Of a stretch of 64,000 bases of DNA, positions 1 through 9,900 are shown piece after piece; positions within the stretch are counted from its first letter, which is position 1; each line of letters begins with the position of its first letter. Both the position numbers and the translations under genes were made by a program. The notes beneath the pieces were generated by a model. That model saw nothing but the letters and a program-made list of their open reading frames with translations, was not told where the DNA came from and made no database searches. The stretch comes from Flavobacterium potami (GTDB lineage Bacteria > Bacteroidota > Bacteroidia > Flavobacteriales > Flavobacteriaceae): NCBI RefSeq assembly GCF_020026915.1, contig NZ_JAINUY010000010.1, positions 54,923-118,922 of the forward strand, in the 5' to 3' direction.

Positions 1-1
1 A

Positions 2-1636
2 CACAACATCAAGGCCAAAATTATCATTGAAGAAAATGTTGCAGCTTATTATCTAAGTTACAAAGCCGGCGGACTGATTACTTTGTGTTTCCTCGCAGGT
101 CTTTTGTTCTGGTACATTTCCAGAAATATAAAATACCTAAAAGAAAATAATTATTATGAAAGTCTTTCGCTTTTAAACTTCAAATATTTAAATCGAGGCG
201 TTTTATTGCCTGTTTTGGTGATTCTATTAAACATTGCAGTTGTTACTAATTTATACGCTCCTGCCCTATTTTTAGAACTGTTACAGCTTTTTCTGCTGGG
301 TGTTTTAACTATTCTTTTCAAAAATCAATGGTCTGGAGTTTCTATGCGAAACTGGCTTTTCCTTTTAGGGCTGTTTTTTGCACTTTGTTTCCTTGATTTA
401 TTTATAACTATCGGATTATTGCAGCGTTTTGCGTTTGTGGCAATCAATCTTTTAGGTATTCGTTACGGTTTAGTTCAGATCAAAACACTCAAAGATGAAT
501 TATATATAAAAGGCTTTTTCAAATGGGCGAGCATCATTTTTATCGGATTAAATGTCTTGTCTATTCTTTATAATTTGTTTGGCAGGGTTTCGCTTTCAAA
601 TATGTTAAGTCTTACAGCGTTTATTTCACTAACTCAAATTGTAGCGTTAAGCGTTTTATTGAAGATTATTTTAGAAATTATTCTACTTCAAATTTACACG
701 ATCAGAGTAAAAAGAGGAATTGAAAAAATGTTTGATTACGAAAGTTTGTCAGATACTCTAAAAAAACCTTTTATCATCGTAATCAGTTATATGTGGCTGA
801 TTGTGATTGCTTCTAATTTGAATATTTGGGAATCGCTCCGTGCTTCTCTGGCTTCCTTATTGGGGCATCCGAATACAATTGGTAGTATCACGTTTACTTT
901 AGGAAATATTGTTTTATTCTTCATCATTATCTGGGCTGCACATTTATTACAAAAATATGTGGCTTATTTCTTTGGCGAAATTGACGATGAAAACGAAGAA
1001 AACATCAATAAAAGGCAACATTCAAAACTGCTTATTACAAGATTAATTGTTTTAATAAGCGGTTATCTTCTGGCGGTTGCTGCATCTGGAATGCCTTTAG
1101 ACAAATTAAGTATTCTTTTAGGTGCTTTAGGTGTCGGTGTCGGACTTGGTCTTCAAAACGTGGTAAACAATTTTGTATCGGGAATTATTTTAATTTTTGA
1201 TAAACCCATCCAAATTGGTGACGTTGTAGAAATTAGTTCAGAGTCAGGTCGCGTAAAATCTATGGGACTTCGAACAACCAAAATCAATGCGCCAAACGGT
1301 GCCGAAATTATTATTCCGAATGGTAATTTATTATCTCAGAATATTACCAACTGGACCTACACTGACAATTTTAAATTGGTAGAAATTACTTTTGAAATCA
1401 ATGGAGAAACAATTCCAGAAGAAATTAATACAATAGTAAATGAGACTCTCGGAAATCTTCCTTTGGTGAACAACGCTAAACCATCTCAAATTTATTACAG
1501 TTCTATTTCTGATGGAAAATACAAACTTTTGATCAAGTTCTGGTGTAGTATTTACAGAACGGAAGAAACAATAAGTATAGCACGACAAGAATTGTATGTC
1601 GGTTTCAAAAATAAAGGTTTGAATTTTTCTAGTTAA
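2..1636 (+). CDS. MscS-family mechanosensitive ion channel, 5' end outside window
   Basis: Inner-membrane small-conductance mechanosensitive channel that should relieve turgor on hypo-osmotic shock. The frame is open from base 2 with no stop, so the start lies left of the window; the first in-window candidate (TTG at 83) is probably internal. The visible part has many hydrophobic segments, then the MscS core: a Gly/Ala-rich pore helix (LGALGVGVGLGLQNVVNN) followed by the beta domain with FDKPIQIGDVVEI and NGAEIIIPNGNLLSQNITNW, which is characteristic of the family. The C-terminal alpha/beta vestibule region is present and ends normally. The long N-terminal membrane region makes this a large MscS relative rather than the three-helix E. 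coli type. It is followed by a clear terminator, so it is transcriptionally separate from the next operon. Confidence 0.9.
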   Translation, partial: HNIKAKIIIEENVAAYYLSYKAGGLITLCFLAGLLFWYISRNIKYLKENNYYESLSLLNFKYLNRGVLLPVLVILLNIAVVTNLYAPALFLELLQLFLLGVLTILFKNQWSGVSMRNWLFLLGLFFALCFLDLFITIGLLQRFAFVAINLLGIRYGLVQIKTLKDELYIKGFFKWASIIFIGLNVLSILYNLFGRVSLSNMLSLTAFISLTQIVALSVLLKIILEIILLQIYTIRVKRGIEKMFDYESLSDTLKKPFIIVISYMWLIVIASNLNIWESLRASLASLLGHPNTIGSITFTLGNIVLFFIIIWAAHLLQKYVAYFFGEIDDENEENINKRQHSKLLITRLIVLISGYLLAVAASGMPLDKLSILLGALGVGVGLGLQNVVNNFVSGIILIFDKPIQIGDVVEISSESGRVKSMGLRTTKINAPNGAEIIIPNGNLLSQNITNWTYTDNFKLVEITFEINGETIPEEINTIVNETLGNLPLVNNAKPSQIYYSSISDGKYKLLIKFWCSIYRTEETISIARQELYVGFKNKGLNFSS

Positions 1637-1656
1637 ACAAAAATTAAATAAAGTCA

Positions 1657-1687
1657 AGAGCTGTCTCATAAAGGCAGCTCTTTTTTA
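1657..1687 (+). terminator. Rho-independent terminator after the MscS gene
   Basis: AGAGCTG (1657-1663) pairs with CAGCTCT (1675-1681) around an 11-base loop and is followed directly by a T-run. It lies 20 bases after the channel stop codon. Confidence 0.85.
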
Positions 1688-2078
1688 TTATGATTGTTTA
1701 TTACTAAAAAACTTTTTTTAAGTTTAGAATATAATAGTCATATATCAAATTTGGTTTAATTAGTTTTTAAGTTTGAATTTTCTGACTGAGGAGAAAAAAA
1801 ATGTGATATTTCCAAAACGTTGCGCTATCCATCAATTCACAACACACTGATTATTAGATAGAAACAAAAAACAGGTGTTTTTACCTATTTTTTAAACCAT
1901 AAGGAACATTTAACTTTGTTGTATTCTAACAACCTACTATTGTCTTTGTAAGAAATTAAATACCAGCAAATTAGAGAACATAAAAAAACATCTCTTTTTT
2001 TCAACAATTTATCATTTATAACATTTAATATAAAACTGCAGTAAAAATATATTGCGCCTCACTTAAACCATTTAACAT
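1688..2078 (+). other. 391-bp leader/intergenic region before the tail-collar operon
   Basis: No convincing ORF. It is strongly AT-rich and holds a candidate promoter (TAACTTTG at 1911-1918), which would leave an untranslated leader of about 150 bases. A weak hairpin with arms AGGT/ACCT lies near 1873-1886. No tRNA, riboswitch or repeat was recognised. Confidence 0.5.
1911..1918 (+). promoter_or_regulatory. Candidate Bacteroidota -7 promoter element (TAACTTTG)
   Basis: Exact match to the Bacteroidota -7 consensus TAnnTTTG, upstream of the first tail-collar gene. The region about 20 bases upstream is T-rich but has no clean TTTG -33 element. It would drive the 2079-12201 operon. Confidence 0.4.
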
Positions 2079-2696
2079 ATGAAAAAAAACTACTTTTTAA
2101 CTTTTCTTCTCGTATTATCTACTAATTTTCTTGTTGCTCAAGCAGGAGAATATCTGGGAGAAATTCGTCTTTTCGCAGGTACATATGCTCCACAAGGCTG
2201 GGCATTTTGTGATGGAACTCTGATGTCGATTAATCAATACTCTGCACTTTATACAGTAATAGGCTTGCAATATGGCGGTAATGGAACAACTAATTTCGCA
2301 CTTCCAGATTTACGGGGAAGAGTTCCTGTAGGGCAAGGACAACAACCTGGAGGATCCTTTTACGCTTTAGGGAATAACTACGGAACAGAAACTATTACTC
2401 TTTTTTCTAATCAAATTCCAAGCCATGCACATGCCGCATCAATTACAGTTAGTAGCGAAAATGCATCAACTACAGTTCCTACTTCAAGTTCCAGCATTGC
2501 AGTCTCAGGAATGAACTCGGGGCAAGCTTTTGTTAGTAATTCTAATTATGGGTCTGGTAATAATGTTATTCTTCAAAACATTATAACTACTGTTCCTAAT
2601 CCATTACCTATTCCACAACCTGTAAATCTTTCAAGACCTAAGATCGGATTGAACTATATTATTTCTTTATCTGGAGAGTTTCCTTCACGTCAATAA
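2079..2696 (+). CDS. Secreted Tail_Collar-domain protein (paralogue 1 of 3)
   Basis: A 205-residue protein with a signal peptide (MKKNYFLTFLLVLSTNFLVAQA), so it should be exported. Residues about 24-90 form a Tail_Collar domain, as in phage short tail fibres and microcystin-dependent protein MdpB: GEIRLFAGTYAPQGWAFCDG, then an ALPDLRGRVPVG loop. The C-terminal half is Ser/Thr/Asn-rich and contains HAHAASITV, ending in a conserved hydrophobic NYIISLSGEFPSRQ. The ATG follows an AT-rich leader and is the first gene of a tight operon. Two paralogues follow at 10 and 6 base gaps, then a giant T9SS adhesin. No phage genes are nearby, so a cell-surface or extracellular role is more likely than a prophage one; the exact function is unknown. 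Confidence 0.85.
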   Translation: MKKNYFLTFLLVLSTNFLVAQAGEYLGEIRLFAGTYAPQGWAFCDGTLMSINQYSALYTVIGLQYGGNGTTNFALPDLRGRVPVGQGQQPGGSFYALGNNYGTETITLFSNQIPSHAHAASITVSSENASTTVPTSSSSIAVSGMNSGQAFVSNSNYGSGNNVILQNIITTVPNPLPIPQPVNLSRPKIGLNYIISLSGEFPSRQ

Positions 2697-2706
2697 AACT
2701 TATACT

Positions 2707-3330
2707 ATGAAAAAAAAATACTTCCTTATACTTGTTATATCCTTATTGACAATCTCGACATATGCACAAGATACTCCCATTTTAGGAGAGATACGAATTT
2801 TTCCTGGTAAGACTGTTCCTAGAGGATGGATGAGATGTGAAGGACAAATTCTAAATGTAATGCAAAATCAAGCGTTATATTCTCTTTTAGGAAACTCTTA
2901 TGGAGGTAGCCCCGGTACTACTTTCGCATTGCCAGATCTTAGAGAAAGAATGCCCGTAGGTGTTGCAAACACCACTAACTGGTACCCTTTTAGCCAAGTA
3001 TTTACTTTAGGTATGAAAACCGAAGGCAACAAAACTATAGCTTTAGCTAATCTACCAGCTCATACACATAATGTTTCCATTATGGCTTCATCAAATACTG
3101 GAAATTCGAAAACGCCTTCTTCAGCATTATCAATAGCCGCTCCTGTTCAATTTTTTAACAACTCTACTCGCAACATTACTTATTATAATAATTCAGCTCC
3201 AGACATAACACTTCCAGTGACAAGTCTATCAATATCAACTGTAGGCTCAGGAAGTCCTGTTGTGCAACAACCTATTTTAGTAACCAATTATTGTATTGCA
3301 GTACTAGGAATTTATCCATCACGTAATTAG
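2707..3330 (+). CDS. Secreted Tail_Collar-domain protein (paralogue 2 of 3)
   Basis: A 207-residue paralogue of the preceding gene with its own signal peptide, cleaved probably after STYAQ. The Tail_Collar core is recognisable (GEIRIFPGKTVPRGWMRCEG, then FALPDLRERMPVGVA). The middle carries the same HTHNVSIMASS segment and the tail ends in NYCIAVLGIYPSRN, matching the conserved C-terminus of its neighbours. It diverges clearly from paralogues 1 and 3, so this is an old tandem duplication rather than a recent one. Gaps of 10 bases upstream and 6 bases downstream indicate co-transcription. Function unknown beyond being an exported collar-like protein. Confidence 0.85.
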   Translation: MKKKYFLILVISLLTISTYAQDTPILGEIRIFPGKTVPRGWMRCEGQILNVMQNQALYSLLGNSYGGSPGTTFALPDLRERMPVGVANTTNWYPFSQVFTLGMKTEGNKTIALANLPAHTHNVSIMASSNTGNSKTPSSALSIAAPVQFFNNSTRNITYYNNSAPDITLPVTSLSISTVGSGSPVVQQPILVTNYCIAVLGIYPSRN

Positions 3331-3336
3331 TAAAAT

Positions 3337-3933
3337 ATGAAGAAAAAATACTTTTTAATGTTTGTTTTGTTTTTATGTACAAAACTAATATATGCTCAAA
3401 ATCAGCCATACATAGGAGAAGTTAGAATTTTCGCCGGTAATTACGCTCCTATTGGATGGGCTATTTGTGATGGTAGCTTATTAAATATTAGCGGAAATGA
3501 AGCTTTATATACTTTATTAGGAACTACATATGGTGGTGATGGACAAACAACGTTTGCACTTCCTGATTTTCGAGGTAGAGCAGGAATAGGATTTTCGGGG
3601 ACTTCGCCCCTTGGTACAAAGGATGGTTCAGAAAATGTTGTTCTAAGTATCTCTAACCTACCGCCACACACTCATTCTGGTAATATAAAAGTGAGCTCTG
3701 CAAAAGCAACAGTAACTACTCCTGTTGCTAATTCTTCTATCGCTTCGCCGTCTATAACAGTAAATGGAGTAACAAGAGATGTATTAGGTTATAATGACAA
3801 GACTCCTAATACTACTTTAGCTCCTATCAACACAAGTCTTAATGGTGGATCTTTACCCATAAATGTGATGCAACCCTATTTAGTAGTTAATTATATAATA
3901 GCTTTAGAAGGTATTTTCCCTTCATCTAATTAA
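3337..3933 (+). CDS. Secreted Tail_Collar-domain protein (paralogue 3 of 3)
   Basis: A 198-residue third copy: signal peptide ending near IYAQ, then GEVRIFAGNYAPIGWAICDG and FALPDFRGRAGIG, which define the Tail_Collar fold, a PPHTHSGNIKVSS segment and the terminal NYIIALEGIFPSSN. It sits 11 bases upstream of the giant T9SS substrate gene, so the four genes should be one transcript. The shared terminal PSRQ/PSRN/PSSN in all three paralogues suggests a structurally important C-terminal strand. None of the three has a type IX sorting domain, so they probably use Sec and stay in the periplasm or reach the surface with a partner. Confidence 0.85.
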   Translation: MKKKYFLMFVLFLCTKLIYAQNQPYIGEVRIFAGNYAPIGWAICDGSLLNISGNEALYTLLGTTYGGDGQTTFALPDFRGRAGIGFSGTSPLGTKDGSENVVLSISNLPPHTHSGNIKVSSAKATVTTPVANSSIASPSITVNGVTRDVLGYNDKTPNTTLAPINTSLNGGSLPINVMQPYLVVNYIIALEGIFPSSN

Positions 3934-3944
3934 AATCAAATAAA

Positions 3945-6900
3945 ATGAAAAAAATATACACAATACTATTTGTTATATTCCTTTTTTCTAGCTCCATTTT
4001 TGCACAAACAACTGAAACATTTGAAGACGAGACTGCTAATTCGACAGTTTTCACAGACAATGGTGTGTCTTTCAATATTACAAGTCAAACTGGAGGAACA
4101 TTTGCTATAGCAAATTATGCAACAAAAGGATGGAATGGAACTACTGCTGATAATAAATTTATTGACAATTCAAATTCAGCAGATATAGGTATTCCAGTAG
4201 AATTTACAATTAAAAGTAGTGGTTCTTCACTATTTAAACTAAAATCAATCTATCTTCTTTTAAGACAATCAGATTTAGGTACTGGAGCAGGATCTTGCAC
4301 TATTAAAGGAAAACGAAATGGAAGTGTTGTTTTTACAGCTACTTCAGCTTCGGGATTTAATAATAGTAGTTCGACTAATAACGGCTACACTAATATTGAT
4401 TTTACAACTTATGGTGGTGCAGATAATTCAAATACAATTATTGATGAATATGTTGTGACTACAACTGGAACTTTCGAATATGTTGCACTTGATGCAATGA
4501 GATGGGAAAAGGTTACTTCTCTAATCACTACAAGTAGTTCTTTCACTACATTTACTTCATGCTCAGGTGTACCCTCTGCAGAACAGTCTTTCCTTGTTTC
4601 TGGTTCAAATTTAAATGGCAATATCACAGTAACTGCACCAACAGGTTACGAAGTATCAACAACTTCAGGCAGTAATTTTACGTCAAATCTCACATTACTT
4701 CAATCTGGTGGAACGATAACTTCTATGCCCGTATATGTTCGTACAACTTCAAGTGCTTCAAATAATTCTGGCAATATAATTTTAACATCACCAGGAGCAA
4801 ATGCTACTTTGGCAGTAACAAATTCGACAACTTTAAGGCCTACAATAAGCCAATCACCAACAAGCAAAACGATATGTCAAGGATCAAATACGACATTTAG
4901 TGTTACTGCGACAGGAGCGAATTCTTATCAATGGTATCAAGATGTATCTGGAGTAATAACCTCTGTTACGGATGGAGGTTCATCGCCTGCTTTTTCTGGA
5001 GCTACAACAAGAACATTAAGTGTATCGAATGTAAATTCAACCATGAGTGGTTACAAGTACTATTGTGCTGTAAGTAATAATTCATGTACTGTAAATACAA
5101 GTGCAGCCACTTTAACTGTACCTGCAAAAATTGAGACTTATATTGAAGCGCAAACCAATGTTAGTATATACGGTTTGTCTAATGGTTCAGCAAGAATTTC
5201 TGTTACTGGAGGTGTTTCTCCCTACTTTTATTCTTGGTCACCAACAGGAGGAACAGGTCGTGAGGCAACTGGTCTATCTGCTGGAACTTATTTCGTAACT
5301 ATTACCGACAGCACACCAAATGGTCTGGGAGGTTGTAGTGCAACTCAAGAAGTAAAAATAACTCAACCGCCAGGCATTATTGTATCTACTAGTTCTTTAA
5401 ACAATTTTACATCTTGTGAGGGAACAACACCCACACCACAAAATTTCACTGTAAATGGAGAAGGTTTAACTGCTAACTTGCTTATCTCTGCTCCATCAGG
5501 ATTTGAGGTTGCTACATCTTCAGGAGGAACTTATGGAAGCAGCATTTCACTAACCCCTACAAGTGGTTATATAAGTACTAGGTCTATTTTTGTAAGGCTT
5601 TCAAACACAGCTACAGGTAGTCCTTTAGGATATATTACCTTATCATCAAATAATATACCGCCTAAAACTGTAGCAGTTACAGGAAGTGTTACTCCTATTA
5701 CCACTATTGATACAAATCCAACCGACGTTTCTATTTGCAATAACTCAAATGCGACTTTTACAGCCGCTGTTTCTAATGCTACAAGTTATAAATGGCAGAT
5801 AAAACAAGGAGTACAATTCAATGATATTTTAGAAGGAGGTGTATACTCAGGCACTACTACGACTACTCTTACTGTAACAGGGGCAACCTCTGCTTTAAAT
5901 AACACGCAATATCGTCTAGTGGCTTCAGGAAACTGTACGCCATCAATTGCAAGTTCCGAGGCTACATTATGGATATCTAATATAGCTGCAGCTACAGTGC
6001 AAACCAATATTGCCTGTAATGGAGGTAATACTGGTAACTTAACTGTTAATCCTACGGGAGGTGTAGGAACTTATACTTATCTGTGGTCAAATGGAGCAAC
6101 GACTTCTTCGATTACCAATTTAATCGCAGGTGACTACAGTGTAACTGTAAAAGATGCTGTTTGCGAAAAAGTATTCAATTTCACAATAACTGAATTTCCT
6201 CGCTTAATAGCTACTGCTGGTACCGTTAAAAATGTAAGCTGTAATGGCGGTTCAAATGGTACTGCAACAGTTAACGTAACTGGAGGTACTCCTTCTTATA
6301 CATATTCTTGGGCGCCATTTGGAGGAACTGCTGCAACTGCAACAGCCCTTACAGCTGGTGACTATACTGTTACTGTAAAAGATTTTTATGGTTGCGAGAC
6401 TAAACAAGATTTTACTATTACACAACCAACTGATCCTTTAATTGCTACGGCCTCTGCACAAACCAATATTTTATGTCGAGGAGCAGCTACAGGATCTGCA
6501 ACAGTTAGTGTTACAGGTGGTAGTCCATCATATACTTATTCATGGTCGCCATTTGTTGGTACTGGTGCAACCGTCTCAAATCTTACTGCTGGAACCTACA
6601 CCGTAACTGTTAGAGATGCTAATTTATGTCAAACGACCCAAACGTTTACCATTACAGAGCCGGCATCAGCACTAACAGCTTCTCCAGGTGCAATTACAAA
6701 TGTAAAATGTAAAGGTTATTCAACAGGACAAGCAACTGTAATTGTTACAGGAGGAACTGGTGATTATACTTATTCTTGGGCTCCTTATGGTGGAACTAAT
6801 GCAACGGCCACAGGTCTTACTGCCGGTACTTATACAGTAACTGTGAAAGATGCTAATTTATGCCAAACTACACAAAGCTTTACTATTATTGAACCGTCAT

Positions 6901-9900
6901 CTGCTCTAGAAGCAAGTTTTGGTTCACAAAATAATGTTTCATGTAACCAAGGAGCAAATGGTACTGCAACTGTAAAAGTTATAGGAGGAACAGGTGCATA
7001 TACTTATTCTTGGGCTCCGTATGGAGGAACTAATGCAACTGCTACAGGTTTAAGTGCAGGAACTTATACAGTAACCGTGAAAGATGCTAATTTATGCCAA
7101 ACTACACAAGATTTCACTATTACTCAGCCAACAGCTTTAGTAGCAAGTTTTGGTTCACAAACCAATGTTTCTTGTAATGGAGGTACTAATGGTTCTGCAA
7201 CAGTAAATGTAACCGGAGGAACCAGTGCTTATACCTATTCTTGGGCTCCTATGGGTGGAACTGCTGCTACAGCTTCAGGATTAATAGCAGGAACATATAC
7301 TGTAACCGTAACTGACGCTAATAATTGTCACGCTATACAAAGTTTTACTATTACACAACCAACAATTCTAGATGCTTCGATATCAAAAACAGATGTTCTT
7401 TGTGCAAATACTGCTACAGGAACTGCTACAGTAAAAGCTACTGGAGGAAGCAATACATACACTTACGTATGGTCTCCCTCTGGAGGTACTGCAGCAACTG
7501 CTACTGGGTTAGCAACGGGAAATTATAGCTGTTTAATTACAGATGCTAATGGCTGTTCAATAACAAGAAACATTCTTGTTGGCCAACCTCCTACATTAGA
7601 CGCATATCCTTCTCAAACAAATGCTACTTGTTCTGTTGGTGGCGAAGCTAGCGTTTCAGCATCTGGAGGTGTAGGAGCTTATTCTTACTTGTGGACTCCT
7701 GGAGGTGCTACTACATCAACTGTCACTAATTTAGCTGCTGGTAATTATAGCTGTCGTATTACAGATGGCAATGGTTGTACTATTACTAAAAATTTCACAA
7801 TAACTACAACTAATACGTTAGTTGCTAGTACTCGTCAAACAGACTTATTATGTAATGGATCAAGTACTGGATCCGCATCTGTAGTTCCATCTGGAGCACC
7901 TGGACCATTTACTTACGTTTGGTCTCCTTCTGGAGGAAATGGAGATACAGCTACGAACCTTGCAGCAGGAAATTACTCTGTAACTATAACAGCTGGTAAT
8001 GGATGTTCTATTGTAAAGAACTTTACGATCACTGAACCACCTGCAATTGTTATCACTAAAACTGGACAAACTAATGCTAGTTGCTTTAACGGAACTAACG
8101 GATCTTTGTCTGTAGCTGTAACTGGAGGAACTGGTTCTTATACTTATAAGTGGGCACCCTCTGGAGGAACTGCTGCAACAGCAACTGGTCTTGCTGCCGG
8201 AACTTATACAGTAACGGTAAAAGATGCTAACGAATGTGTCAAAACAGAAAATTATATAATCACACAACCTGCTGCACTTACACCATCAATAACCAAAACT
8301 GACGTATCTTGCAATGGTGGTTCCAACGGATCTGCAACGGTAAACGTTACGGGAGGAACTGGAGCTTATACGTATTCATGGGCACCTTTTGGAGGAACTG
8401 CTGCAACAGCATCTGGCCTTACTGCAGGAAACTATATTGTTACAATAAAAGATGCTAACTTATGTCAGACCACAGCAAACGTTCTAATAAGTCAACCTGA
8501 TTTACTTAATGCAACGGCAGAAAAAACAGATGTTACTTGTCTTGGTGCTAGTGACGGAACTGCAACCATAAATGCTGTTGGCGGAACTGGTGCTTATACC
8601 TATTCATGGGCTCCTTATGGAGGAACGGCTTCCACTGCAACTGGATTAGCTCCTGGAACTTACACGGCAATCATAACAGATGAAAATGGATGCTTTATAA
8701 CAAAAACTGTTACTATAAATACAACTCCTGATGTAACAGCACCAATTCCTAGTGTAGCCGTATTACCAGAGATTACAAACTATTGTGCTGTTTTAGCCTC
8801 TCAAATTACCATTCCTACAGCAATAGACAATTGCGTGGGAGCTGTAAACGGGACAACAACTGATACTTTAAATTATAATACTCCTGGTACCTATACAATT
8901 ACTTGGAAATATGATGATGGCAATGGCAATACAACAATGCAGCCTCAGACTGTAAAAGTTCTTGGATCTCCTATTAATGCAGTAACTTTTAGCAATGCTG
9001 AATTTACTTATGATGGAAATCCGCATTCAATTGAGGTCGCTAACTTGCCAACAGGAGCATCGGTATCCTATTCAGGAAACAATGGAGTTGTAAATGTGGG
9101 AACTTATACCATTACAGCCACAATTACACCAGCTTCAACATCTCCACACTGTTCTCCAGTGGTTCTTACTGCAAATCTTGTGATCAACAAAGCATCACTT
9201 AGCATCATCGCAAATTCTCAAACTAAAGTATACGGTTCGTCAGATCCAGCACTTACTTATGTTGCAAATGGTTTTGTTAATACAGATGACGCTAACATCC
9301 TAGGTGGTAAATTAACAAGAGTCGACGGTGAAAATGTTGGTACGTACACCATTAATCAAGGTACACTAAGTGCAAACAATAATTATAATATCATCTATAC
9401 AAGCGATAAGCTGACTATTACTCCAAAGGCAATTACTGTTATTGCAAATGCTCAAACTAAAGTGTATGGTTCAACAGATCCAGCACTTACTTATGCTGCA
9501 AATGGTTTTGAAAATGGAGATAATACAAGCATTATCACAGGGACTTTAACAAGAGTAGATGGAGAAAATATTGGTACTTACACCATTAATCAAGGTACAT
9601 TAAGTGCAAACAATAATTATAATATCATCTATACAGCCGATAAGCTGACTATTACTCCAAAGGCAATTACTGTTATTGCAAATGCTCAAACTAAAGTGTA
9701 TGGTTCAACAGATCCAACCCTTACTTATGTTGCAAATGGTTTTGAAAATGGAGATAATACAAGCATTATAACCGGTTCGTTAACACGAGCAGCTGGTGAA
9801 AACACTGGTAATTATACTATCAATCAAGGTACAATTAGCGCAGGTAATAATTATATTATCAACTACACCAGTGATAAATTAACAATTACAGCAAAAACAC

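Noticed and set aside
2079..3933. Prophage or phage-tail cassette, because of three Tail_Collar domains
   Set aside because: All three proteins have signal peptides and adjoin a T9SS adhesin; no capsid, tape-measure, integrase or lysis gene is near.
7860..8267. Minus-strand 135-codon open frame rich in Ser and Cys
   Set aside because: It is the antisense of the SprB repeats and has no domain character; same for the shorter frames opposite the adhesin.
6005..8715. CRISPR-like or satellite repeat array
   Set aside because: Repeats are of coding length, in frame, and vary as protein units; they are SprB domains.
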